Shown here: piece after piece, positions 25,518-32,698 of the stretch
How positions within the stretch are numbered: position 1 is the stretch's first letter
How the letters are laid out: the number at the start of each line of letters is the position of its first letter
Source: Salegentibacter tibetensis
Lineage (GTDB): Bacteria > Bacteroidota > Bacteroidia > Flavobacteriales > Flavobacteriaceae
DNA length: 64,000 bases
Reading direction: 5' to 3'
Assembly (NCBI RefSeq): GCF_020164485.1
Contig: NZ_JAIQZA010000010.1
Location: forward strand, 54,700-118,699
Notes under the pieces: generated by a model
Told to the model about the DNA's origin: nothing
Seen by the model: only the letters and a program-made list of their open reading frames with translations
Database searches by the model: none
Program-made: the position numbers and the translations under genes

Positions 25518-27527
25518 ATGAAATTTAAGATAGAATCAGATTACAAACCCACCGGAGACCAGCCTAAAGCGATAGAACAACTGGTAACCGGAATTAACAA
25601 TAACGACCAGTATCAAACCCTGCTTGGGGTAACGGGATCTGGTAAAACTTTTTCGGTAGCCAATGTAATTCAGGAGGTGCAAAAACCCACCCTGGTTTTG
25701 GCGCACAATAAAACCCTCGCGGCCCAGCTTTATTCAGAATTCAAACTATTCTTTCCGAATAATGCCGTGGAATATTTTGTGAGTTACTACGATTACTATC
25801 AGCCCGAAGCTTTTATTCCCACCTCGGGAACTTATATTGAAAAAGACCTTTCTATTAATGAGGAAATTGAAAAATTACGACTCAGCACCACTTCTTCCCT
25901 TTTAAGCGGAAGAAGGGATGTGATTGTGGTGGCTTCGGTTTCCTGTTTATATGGTATTGGTAACCCGGTAGAATTCCGTAAAAATGTGGTTTCGATTGAA
26001 AGGGATATGCAACTTTCCCGCACCAAGTTTTTACACCAGCTTGTTCAAAGTCTTTATTCCCGTACCGAAGCCGAATTTTCCCATGGAAATTTCAGAATAA
26101 AAGGAGATACGGTAGATGTGTTCCCGAGTTATGCCGATAATGCTTTCAGAATTCATTTTTTCGGAGATGAAATTGAAGAAATTGAAGCTTTTGATCCCGG
26201 CACTAATGATATTATTGAAAAATACGAACGCCTGAATATTTATCCAGCCAATATGTTCGTGACTTCTCCTGATGTGATGCAAAATGCCATTCACCATATT
26301 CAGGATGACCTTGTAAAACAAGTAGATTATTTCAGGGATATCGGCAAACATCTGGAGGCAAAACGCCTGGATGAAAGAACAAATTTTGACCTGGAAATGA
26401 TTCGGGAACTGGGCTATTGTTCCGGTATTGAAAACTATTCAAGATATCTTGACGGTAGGCAATCCGGTACGCGGCCTTTCTGCCTTTTAGACTATTTCCC
26501 GGATGATTTTTTAATGGTAGTAGACGAGAGTCACGTAACCATTCCGCAGGTGCACGCGATGTATGGTGGGGATAGGTCCAGGAAAGAAACTTTGGTGGAA
26601 TACGGATTCAGACTGCCAGCCGCGATGGATAACCGACCACTTAAGTTTGAAGAATTTGAAGCCTTACAAAATCAGGTAATTTATGTGAGTGCTACTCCTG
26701 CAGATTACGAATTACAGAAATCTGAAGGTGTTTATGTTGAGCAGGTAATTAGACCAACCGGACTTTTAGATCCCGTAATAGAAGTAAGGCCCAGCTTAAA
26801 CCAAATTGATGATCTTATTGAAGAAATCCACACCAGAAATGAAAAAGATCAAAGAACTTTGGTAACTACCCTTACCAAAAGAATGGCCGAGGAACTCACC
26901 AAATATCTAACCCGTATTGATATTAGGTGCCGATATATCCACTCCGATGTTGACACGCTGGAGCGGGTAGAAATTATGCAGGATTTGCGTCGTGGTTTAT
27001 TTGATGTTCTCATTGGAGTAAACTTACTAAGAGAAGGTCTTGATCTTCCGGAAGTTTCTCTGGTAGCTGTAATTGATGCGGACAAGGAAGGATTTCTTAG
27101 AAGTAATCGTTCCCTTACTCAAACCATTGGTCGTGCTGCACGGCACGTAGAAGGCAAGGCGATTTTATATGCCGATAAGATTACCGACAGTATGCAAAAG
27201 ACCATCGATCAAACTGAATACCGAAGGTCCAAGCAGATTGCATACAACACAGAAAATAATATTCGTCCCACTCCATTAGTTAAGAAACTTGAGAACAGCA
27301 CACTGATTAAGGAAAAGCTGGATGTTTATGACGCCGAAAAACCATTGACTACCAAAGCTGCCGAAGCTGAAGTGGCTTATATGAGTAAACCCAACTTAGA
27401 AAAAAGAATTCGGGAGAAAAGAAAAGCCATGGAAAAAGCAGCTAAAGATCTGGACTTTATGGCTGCGGCTAAACATAGGGATGAAATAAAAATGCTTCAG
27501 AATAAAGTAAAAGAAGCACAAGACTAG
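25518..27527 (+). CDS. uvrB: excinuclease ABC subunit B
   Basis: The damage-verifying helicase-like subunit of nucleotide excision repair, loaded on DNA by UvrA and recruiting UvrC. It has 669 residues, full length. Seen: Walker A GVTGSGKT at 37-44, the beta-hairpin YYDYYQPEAF near residue 95, the DEXX box VVDESHVTIPQ, VSATPADYE, the QTIGRAARH motif VI, and a C-terminal UVR domain (EKRIREKRKAMEKAAKDLDF) that contacts UvrC. It is monocistronic, with its own promoter. Confidence 0.98.
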   Translation: MKFKIESDYKPTGDQPKAIEQLVTGINNNDQYQTLLGVTGSGKTFSVANVIQEVQKPTLVLAHNKTLAAQLYSEFKLFFPNNAVEYFVSYYDYYQPEAFIPTSGTYIEKDLSINEEIEKLRLSTTSSLLSGRRDVIVVASVSCLYGIGNPVEFRKNVVSIERDMQLSRTKFLHQLVQSLYSRTEAEFSHGNFRIKGDTVDVFPSYADNAFRIHFFGDEIEEIEAFDPGTNDIIEKYERLNIYPANMFVTSPDVMQNAIHHIQDDLVKQVDYFRDIGKHLEAKRLDERTNFDLEMIRELGYCSGIENYSRYLDGRQSGTRPFCLLDYFPDDFLMVVDESHVTIPQVHAMYGGDRSRKETLVEYGFRLPAAMDNRPLKFEEFEALQNQVIYVSATPADYELQKSEGVYVEQVIRPTGLLDPVIEVRPSLNQIDDLIEEIHTRNEKDQRTLVTTLTKRMAEELTKYLTRIDIRCRYIHSDVDTLERVEIMQDLRRGLFDVLIGVNLLREGLDLPEVSLVAVIDADKEGFLRSNRSLTQTIGRAARHVEGKAILYADKITDSMQKTIDQTEYRRSKQIAYNTENNIRPTPLVKKLENSTLIKEKLDVYDAEKPLTTKAAEAEVAYMSKPNLEKRIREKRKAMEKAAKDLDFMAAAKHRDEIKMLQNKVKEAQD

Positions 27528-27645
27528 GGAAATCCCTCAATATTTAAAGATTTAAAAGAAAAAGTTTTTCAAAAAGTATATTTAAAAATCCAAAGCACCC
27601 ACTAACTAAAAAACACCTAATCACTAACCGGTATTTTTTAGTAGG

Positions 27646-28860
27646 ATGAAAAAATTTGTACTTTATTACTTTTTGATTTTTGCCTTTCCGGCATTCTCGC
27701 AAGTGGGAATTGGCACCACCGAACCCGGAGCTCAATTGGATATCGTTGCAACCGATAAAGACAATCCGACCAGTATAGACGGAATTCTAATTCCAAGAAT
27801 AAAAAAATTTCCTTCCCAAAACCCCGGAAATGAGCAACACGGAATGCTTATTTTTTTAACTGAGGATTTCAATAATTCGCCTCCAGGCTTTTATTACTGG
27901 CATCAAAATGAAGCTAAATGGAAATCTATAGTTTCAGATGCTACAGCGGCTAATTTCTATAAGCCACATACTACTGAGAGCCCTGGTAATATTAACGATG
28001 ATATATTCAGAAAAGGAAATATCGGTATTGGAACTGAAGAGATTGTCAGTAAACTCCAAATCGCCATAAATCCCGATGATGCTCAGGACATTAAAAAAGG
28101 CCTGGAAATAGATAATAATAATCCCGCTGAAACCAGAAACACATACGGGATTGAGATCAGGAATCGTAGTAAAACAAACGCCATTAAGTATGGCATAAAA
28201 TTAAATGTTTCTGGTGAGGGCGAAGGCGAGCGCTATGGTATTTACAACGTTACCAATAAGACAACCGGTAGCAGCAGTATTTTCGGAATTTATAATAAAG
28301 TAGGAAGAACAGAGGGAGCAAATAGTCATAATTACGGTATTCTAAGTGAAATTGGAACTTCTACCGGTAGAGGAAATATCTACGCAATTTACGCCCGTGC
28401 CGAAGGTAATAGCAGTGCAAATGTTTTTGCCGGCTATTTTGCAGGCCGTGTGGGAATAGGAAAAACGCCGGTTGAAGAATATGTTTTGCCTGATGTCCGC
28501 GGTGTAGAAAACCAGATTTTAGTTTCAGACAATGCCGGGAAAGTCAACTGGAAACACAACCACACCCGAAATTATATAAGCACAGGAACCCAGGGAGGAA
28601 GCTATAGTATCGGTGAAGAGGTTTATTATTTAAGAGTAACAAATAGTCCAGCCTCAATTACAATCCCTGTCGCATCTACCAATAAAGGCAGAGAACTTGT
28701 CTTAATTGGCTGGCAGGGAAGCGGCAGCACAACTTTGAACTTTCAAAATGGTGATACTCTATTCGACCTTCAGAATAATACAAACATCACCAGTATTGCT
28801 GCAAAAGAAATCCTTACTATAATTAGTATTGGAACTCGGTGGCTACTGATTCGAAGATGA
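27646..28860 (+). CDS. secreted repeat-containing surface protein
   Basis: A 404-residue exported protein. Residues 1-18 form a signal peptide ending AFSQ, followed directly by the VGIGTTEPGAQLDI motif common to Flavobacteriia surface proteins. A degenerate set of YGI-containing repeats spans about 160-260 (TYGIEIRNR, RYGIYNVTN, IFGIYNKVG, NYGILSEIG), and a second VGIGKTPVEE motif follows near residue 272. The C-terminal strand region resembles head or adhesin domains of phage-tail-like proteins. No T9SS sorting domain is evident. The cellular role is unknown; surface adhesion is a guess. Confidence 0.65.
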   Translation: MKKFVLYYFLIFAFPAFSQVGIGTTEPGAQLDIVATDKDNPTSIDGILIPRIKKFPSQNPGNEQHGMLIFLTEDFNNSPPGFYYWHQNEAKWKSIVSDATAANFYKPHTTESPGNINDDIFRKGNIGIGTEEIVSKLQIAINPDDAQDIKKGLEIDNNNPAETRNTYGIEIRNRSKTNAIKYGIKLNVSGEGEGERYGIYNVTNKTTGSSSIFGIYNKVGRTEGANSHNYGILSEIGTSTGRGNIYAIYARAEGNSSANVFAGYFAGRVGIGKTPVEEYVLPDVRGVENQILVSDNAGKVNWKHNHTRNYISTGTQGGSYSIGEEVYYLRVTNSPASITIPVASTNKGRELVLIGWQGSGSTTLNFQNGDTLFDLQNNTNITSIAAKEILTIISIGTRWLLIRR

Positions 28861-28897
28861 TTTCATTAGGAATGAGAAAAGGATTCAATATCAAAAA

Positions 28898-28920
28898 AGC
28901 ACCGCTTTCGCAGTGCTCTT
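28898..28920 (+). terminator. weak stem-loop terminator
   Basis: An AGCAC-CGC...GC-GTGCT stem (with one mismatched pair) follows an A-run, 38 nt after the surface-protein stop. The T-run after it is poor (CTTC), so termination efficiency is doubtful. Confidence 0.4.
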
Positions 28921-29019
28921 CAGAGTAATCTTATATTAAAGCTAAATATTCCTATGAATTCTCTTGAAGTGACTTCTCTAATTTTCTGAACCTTTTCTCT
29001 ATTATAGTTGCTATAGGGG

Positions 29020-29230
29020 CCTATCGAAAATTAATCGTAAAATTTGAAGTGAAGTTACCGTAAAATTTTAGGCTGTTTGAGCTAAACGCATTTATACTTC
29101 TAATTATATTAAAGATGCGAGTTCCTAAAATTTAGGTGTCAAACGATAAATTAGATTAATTTTCGTAAGCCTAGATTTTTTTGGTTCGTTTTTTCATCAA
29201 TGGAAAAAATGAACACGATGATTCATTTGA
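29020..29230 (+). repeat. 200-bp dispersed element, copy 1
   Basis: A non-coding element containing the blocks GTAAAATTTTAGGCTGTTTG (29071 on), GCGAGTTCCTAAAATTTAG (29117 on) and TTTCGTAAGCCTAGA (29161 on). The same blocks in the same order occur on the minus strand at 43550-43765. The two AAAATTTTAGG and CCTAAAATTT blocks are partly complementary and could form a long-range stem. Function is unknown. Confidence 0.7.
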
Positions 29231-29247
29231 AAAGAGTTCCTATAGAA

Positions 29248-29562
29248 TTAATCTTCCGCCTTCTCACCTTCCCATTCCATAAATCCGCCTTCAAGGTTGT
29301 AGGTGTTAGCAAAACCCATTTGGTCTAAAATGGTACAGGCCTGTGCACTGCGTTTTCCGGAACGGCAATAGATATAATAATTTTTATCCTTGTCCAGTTT
29401 TTCAACTTCATTTACAAATTCCTGTCCTTTATAGATGTCAATGTTTTTAGCGGTTGGGATGTACCCATCCTCTACCTCTTCTTCAGTTCTTACATCTAAA
29501 ATCACTGCATTATCATCTTTTTCCAGCTGTGATTGCCATTCTTCCTGACTAAGTTCTTTCAT
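29248..29562 (-). CDS. rhodanese-like domain protein
   Basis: A single-domain rhodanese of 104 residues, a sulfurtransferase-type fold using a cysteine persulfide. Seen: the VILDVRTEEEVEDGYI strand and DVR motif, ending in YYIYCRSGKRSAQACTIL, whose active-site loop CRSGKRS carries the catalytic cysteine; GFANTYNLEGGFMEWEG closes the domain. The open frame extends 34 codons upstream, but the added residues are not family-like, so the ATG at 29562 is used. No signal peptide remains, so the protein should be cytoplasmic. Confidence 0.93.
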   Translation of the reverse strand: MKELSQEEWQSQLEKDDNAVILDVRTEEEVEDGYIPTAKNIDIYKGQEFVNEVEKLDKDKNYYIYCRSGKRSAQACTILDQMGFANTYNLEGGFMEWEGEKAED

Positions 29563-29703
29563 AAATCTATTTTTTATGAATCCTCTTAAAAAAGGGGATC
29601 TATTATTATTCCTATCAAATTTCAGCGTAAAGATATTGAAAGTTTTAAAAAACAGAGGGTTCATTCGGCGTGGATTCCTGTTTCAAAGTTTTAACATTTC
29701 ATT

Positions 29704-29735
29704 TTGATTAAAATACTAAAACTAACCTATATTTG
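29704..29735 (+). promoter_or_regulatory. promoter of the marR operon
   Basis: TTG at 29704-29706 and TATATTTG at 29728-29735 (exact TAnnTTTG) with a 21-nt spacer. The -7 element overlaps a 16-bp perfect palindrome. Confidence 0.7.
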
Positions 29736-29746
29736 TATATACAAAT
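29731..29746 (+). promoter_or_regulatory. palindromic operator, probable MarR site
   Basis: ATTTGTATATACAAAT is a perfect 16-bp palindrome covering the end of the -7 element and the likely transcription start. Its position 13 nt before the MarR-family start codon suggests autorepression. Confidence 0.6.
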
Positions 29747-29759
29747 GTTGTTTAGACAA

Positions 29760-30209
29760 ATGAAAATCGAAGACCAATTAAAAACAAATAATTTACCACC
29801 GGCCAGAAAGCTAAGTCTTAGCATTTTGGTTACTGCTAATCTTATAGATGAGAATGTAGCGGCGGCACTTAAACCTTTCGATATTTCTATTCAGCAATTT
29901 AATGTCCTCCGTATTCTAAGAGGGCAAAAAGGGAAACCGGCAAACCTTAGCACCATCCAGGAAAGAATGGTGACAAAGATGAGTAATACCACCAGACTTG
30001 TAGATAAACTTATCGCTAAAGAACTTACTGAACGTATTGTTTGCGAAGCCAACCGCCGAAAAGTAGAAATAAGTATTACTGAGAAAGGTCTGGAACTTTT
30101 AAAGGAAATTGATCCTAAAGTAGATGAAGTAGAAGAAAAAATGATCGAGGAACTCAGTCAGGAAGAAATAGAATTGATCACTAATTGCTTAAATAAAATA
30201 AGAAAATAA
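29760..30209 (+). CDS. MarR family transcriptional regulator
   Basis: A winged-helix regulator of about 149 residues. Residues about 40-110 hold the DNA-binding domain: ISIQQFNVLRILRGQKG, LSTIQERMVTKMSNTTRLVDKL as the recognition-helix region, and the wing NRRKVEISITEKGLELL. N- and C-terminal helices form the dimer interface. The frame opens at 29733, but that lies inside the palindrome and promoter, so the ATG at 29760 is chosen. It is followed after 2 nt by a nitroreductase gene and then two yceI genes, its probable regulon. Confidence 0.92.
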   Translation: MKIEDQLKTNNLPPARKLSLSILVTANLIDENVAAALKPFDISIQQFNVLRILRGQKGKPANLSTIQERMVTKMSNTTRLVDKLIAKELTERIVCEANRRKVEISITEKGLELLKEIDPKVDEVEEKMIEELSQEEIELITNCLNKIRK

Positions 30210-30211
30210 CT

Positions 30212-30844
30212 ATGGAAAATTATATAGAGAATTTAAACTGGCGTTACGCTACTAAGAAATTCAATTCAGATAAACCCTTAAGTCAGGAAGACGTAGAGAA
30301 TTTACAGAAAAGCATTCAGCTTTCAGCATCTTCTTACGGGCTTCAACCTTATGAGGTATTTATAATTTCTGATAAGGAAACCAAAGAAAAACTAAAGGCA
30401 GCAGCCTGGAACCAGTCTCAACTTACAGATGCTTCCCACGTATTCGTTTTTGCCGGACTCAAAAAACTCAATGAGGCTTACATAGATTCTTACCTGGAGA
30501 ATATCAGTAAAATTCGTGAAGTTCAGGTTCAGGATTTAGGCGGATTAAAAGATATGCTGACATCTAATATTTTAGGAAAGACCGAAGATCAGCAATCAGT
30601 ATGGGCGCAAAAACAAGCTTATATCGCGCTTGGAAATTTACTTTCTGCAGCTGCACATTTAAAAATCGACACCTGCCCTATGGAAGGTTTTGATACACAA
30701 AAGTTTGATGAGATCCTGGGAATTTCAGGAACAAACTTAACCACTGCCGTGATTGCTACTGCCGGATATAGAAGTAACAAAGACCAGTTGCAACACGCCA
30801 AAAAAGTTAGAAAACAAGAAGAAGAATTATTCCATTTAATATAA
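30212..30844 (+). CDS. NAD(P)H-dependent oxidoreductase (nitroreductase family)
   Basis: A 210-residue flavoprotein of the NfsB-like nitroreductase group, using FMN to reduce nitro compounds or quinones. Seen: NWRYATKKFNSDKPLS at the start (RxxxKxF phosphate-binding pattern), the ASSYGLQPYEVFIISD segment, the QKQAYIALGNLLSAAAHL helix, and CPMEGFDTQKFDEILGI near the C-terminus, all diagnostic of the family. It is 2 nt after the MarR gene and 34 nt before yceI, so a stress-inducible operon is likely; the inducer is unknown. Confidence 0.92.
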   Translation: MENYIENLNWRYATKKFNSDKPLSQEDVENLQKSIQLSASSYGLQPYEVFIISDKETKEKLKAAAWNQSQLTDASHVFVFAGLKKLNEAYIDSYLENISKIREVQVQDLGGLKDMLTSNILGKTEDQQSVWAQKQAYIALGNLLSAAAHLKIDTCPMEGFDTQKFDEILGISGTNLTTAVIATAGYRSNKDQLQHAKKVRKQEEELFHLI

Positions 30845-30878
30845 ACTAAAGTCAAATTAATTTAAATCAAAAATTGCT

Positions 30879-31457
30879 ATGAAAAAGAATCTTTTAAAAA
30901 CTGTATTTGCATCTGTATTTCTTGTATCATTTTTATCATTCACCACAATGAATGCACAGGATAAAAAAATTGATGTAAAACAAAGTAACATAACCTGGGA
31001 GGGTGAAAAAGTAACCGGGTCTCATGATGGAACTATCGACTTAAAAAACGGGCATTTCACTATGGAAAATGGTGAGCTTACTGGAGGTGAATTTGTTATA
31101 GACATGACTTCTATTACAGTTACCGATCTTACAGGCGAAGACAAAGGAAAATTAGAAGGCCACTTGAAATCTGATGATTTCTTTGGTGTAAATAATCACC
31201 CAACTTCAAAATTGGTAATTACAAGTGTAGCCAAAAAGAGTAATGGAACATACGGAGTTGTAGCCGATCTTACCATAAAAGAAAACACTCATCCGGTGAC
31301 TTTCGATTTAAATTGGGAAGAAAATTCAGCTTCTACCGAATTAACTATAGACCGGTTTAAATACGATGTTCGTTATGGTTCAGGAAGTTTCTTTGATAAC
31401 CTTGGAGACAAAACCATCTACGATAATTTTGAACTGGACGTAGAGTTAAAATTCTAA
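30879..31457 (+). CDS. YceI family protein, exported copy
   Basis: A 192-residue YceI-like lipocalin-fold protein thought to bind isoprenoid-type lipids in the periplasm. Residues 1-27 are a signal peptide ending MNAQ. The body shows the family pattern: DVKQSNITWEGEKVTGSHDG, FVIDMTSITVTDL, LKSDDFFGVNNHPTSKLVI, and IYDNFELDVELKF at the end. It is the third gene of the marR operon and is followed 48 nt later by a closely related copy lacking a signal peptide, clearly a tandem duplication. Confidence 0.93.
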   Translation: MKKNLLKTVFASVFLVSFLSFTTMNAQDKKIDVKQSNITWEGEKVTGSHDGTIDLKNGHFTMENGELTGGEFVIDMTSITVTDLTGEDKGKLEGHLKSDDFFGVNNHPTSKLVITSVAKKSNGTYGVVADLTIKENTHPVTFDLNWEENSASTELTIDRFKYDVRYGSGSFFDNLGDKTIYDNFELDVELKF

Positions 31458-31505
31458 TTACTACGGGAAAGAAATTGCTATTGAAAAAGAAAAATTGAAA
31501 AAATT

Positions 31506-32006
31506 ATGGAAAAACAAGTAAACGCACAGGCAAGCAACATTGCCTGGAAAGGAAAAAAGGTATTGGGTTCTCATTCAGGAACTATCGATCTAAAAGACGG
31601 AAAATTCCAGTTTGAAAACGAAGAAATAGTTGGTGGCGAATTTGTAATGGATATGACCTCGATTACCGTAACCGATCTTAAGGGTGACGATAAAGCCGGA
31701 TTGGAAGGTCATTTAAATTCAGACGATTTCTTTGGTGTGGACAATCACCCAACTTCAAAATTAGTAATCACCAGTGTGGCCAAAAAAGACGATGGCACTT
31801 ATGGTGTGGTTGGCGATCTTACTATTAAAGAAAACACACATCCGGTAACTTTCGATTTAGACTGGAGTAACAATACCGCTACTACCAAAATGAGTATAGA
31901 TCGTTCTAAATACAACGTAAAATACAATTCCGGTAGTTTTTTTAGCGGACTTGGAGACCAAACTATTTACGATAATTTTGATTTGAATATTGAGTTGAAA
32001 TTTTAA
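31506..32006 (+). CDS. YceI family protein, copy without signal peptide
   Basis: A 166-residue paralogue of the preceding YceI protein, with nearly the same body (VMDMTSITVTDLKGDD, LNSDDFFGVDNHPTSKLVI, IYDNFDLNIELKF). The N-terminus is MEKQVNAQASNIAW: it keeps the NAQ cleavage-site remnant but lacks the hydrophobic core, so it should stay in the cytoplasm. Upstream, GCTATTGAAAAAGAA matches the start of copy one (GCTATGAAAAAGAA) with one inserted T, indicating that a signal peptide was once present. A strong terminator follows. Confidence 0.9.
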   Translation: MEKQVNAQASNIAWKGKKVLGSHSGTIDLKDGKFQFENEEIVGGEFVMDMTSITVTDLKGDDKAGLEGHLNSDDFFGVDNHPTSKLVITSVAKKDDGTYGVVGDLTIKENTHPVTFDLDWSNNTATTKMSIDRSKYNVKYNSGSFFSGLGDQTIYDNFDLNIELKF

Positions 32007-32028
32007 TTAGTTGAATTGCACAATTCCG

Positions 32029-32066
32029 GCCGGAAAAGTTAAAATTGCTTTTCCGGCTTTCTTTTT
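32029..32066 (+). terminator. rho-independent terminator of the marR-yceI operon
   Basis: A perfect 10-bp stem GCCGGAAAAG (32029-32038) / CTTTTCCGGC (32048-32057), 9-nt loop and a T-rich tail to 32066, 23 nt after the second yceI stop. Confidence 0.9.
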
Positions 32067-32077
32067 AGGAATTTCAC

Positions 32078-32107
32078 TTGTTTATTTAAATATGCTTTCT
32101 ATCTTTG
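32078..32107 (+). promoter_or_regulatory. promoter of a small transcription unit
   Basis: TTG at 32078-32080 and TATCTTTG at 32100-32107 with a 19-nt spacer, an exact Bacteroidota promoter immediately after the preceding terminator. The small ORF begins 5 nt later. Confidence 0.7.
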
Positions 32108-32112
32108 AAGCA

Positions 32113-32205
32113 ATGAAAGCCCATAGTGGGCATTTAATGAAATATGAAAATCAATACAACAAATACCTGGTGGTGGAACAATTTACGTCAAACGTCGTGA
32201 AGTAA
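32113..32205 (+). CDS. putative 30-residue small protein (or small RNA)
   Basis: ATG at 32113 opens a 30-codon frame (MKAHSGHLMKYENQYNKYLV and ten more residues) ending TAA at 32205. A consensus promoter ends 5 nt upstream, which would give a leaderless or nearly leaderless mRNA, and a strong terminator follows at 32230. The product is polar, tyrosine-rich and has no signal peptide. I do not recognise it. The transcript of roughly 150 nt could instead be a regulatory RNA. The longer frame starting at 32011 is excluded because it spans the upstream terminator. Confidence 0.45.
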   Translation: MKAHSGHLMKYENQYNKYLVVEQFTSNVVK

Positions 32206-32229
32206 CATCGCTATAGTATAAATTCATAC

Positions 32230-32262
32230 AAAAGGCTTGTCTCACGACAGGCCTTTTTTGTT
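32230..32262 (+). terminator. rho-independent terminator of the small unit
   Basis: An AAAAGGCTTGTC stem with loop TCAC and arm GACAGGCCTTTTTTG, followed by a T-run, 25 nt after the small ORF. Confidence 0.85.
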
Positions 32263-32272
32263 TAGGCATATA

Positions 32273-32345
32273 GTCATTTCCGCGAAGGCGGAAATCTAAA
32301 AAGCAATAAACTAAAAAAATAGACTCCCGCCTTCGCGGGAGTGAC
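32273..32345. repeat. family C inverted palindrome pair, left of GIY-YIG gene
   Basis: GTCATTTCCGCGAAGGCGGA... (32273-32298) and its inverted partner TAGACTCCCGCC...GGGAGTGAC (32320-32345) form a doublet ending 11 nt before the GIY-YIG start codon. Confidence 0.85.
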
Positions 32346-32356
32346 TAAAAATTAAG

Positions 32357-32653
32357 ATGAATAACGACTACCAATATCATGTTTACATAATTACAAATCG
32401 TAAAAATGGAACATTATATATTGGAATGACTGGAAATTTAAAGCAAAGATTATATCAACACAAAAATCGAAGCCTAAAGAGTTTTAGCAGCAGATACCGA
32501 CTTAATAAACTAGTATACTATGAAAAATTTGAATATCCGTCATTGGCGATTAAAAGGGAAAAACAACTAAAAAAATGGAATCGTCTTTGGAAAATAAACC
32601 TAATAAACGATTTTAATCCCGATTGGGAAGATTTGACTATAAGATTTAAATAA
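32357..32653 (+). CDS. GIY-YIG nuclease family protein (subfamily 1)
   Basis: A 98-residue single-domain GIY-YIG protein of the UPF0213-like group. Seen: HVYIITN...TLYIGMTG supplying the two motif tyrosine strands, LKQRLYQHK with the conserved arginine, and EKQLKKWNR, the helix with the catalytic-type glutamate. The domain cuts DNA in known members, but many small ones are uncharacterised. It is very tightly bracketed by family C palindromes: a doublet ends 11 nt before the start and another copy begins 7 nt after the stop. It lies alone upstream of trpE. Confidence 0.92.
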   Translation: MNNDYQYHVYIITNRKNGTLYIGMTGNLKQRLYQHKNRSLKSFSSRYRLNKLVYYEKFEYPSLAIKREKQLKKWNRLWKINLINDFNPDWEDLTIRFK

Positions 32654-32660
32654 TAGAAAA

Positions 32661-32686
32661 TAGACTTCCGCCTTCGCGGAAGTGAC
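32661..32686. repeat. family C palindrome, right of GIY-YIG gene
   Basis: TAGACTTCCGCC/TTCGCGGAAGTGAC begins 7 nt after the GIY-YIG stop and ends 12 nt before trpE. It has the same sequence and orientation as the unit at 32320-32345. Confidence 0.85.
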
Positions 32687-32698
32687 AAAAAACAATTT

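Noticed and set aside
32011..32205. A 64-codon frame starting at 32011
   Set aside because: Its first half runs through a perfect rho-independent terminator; only the last 30 codons, behind a consensus promoter, are retained as a possible gene.
32687..32698. Tryptophan attenuator before trpE
   Set aside because: Only 12 nt separate the repeat from the start codon and there is no leader peptide with tandem Trp codons.
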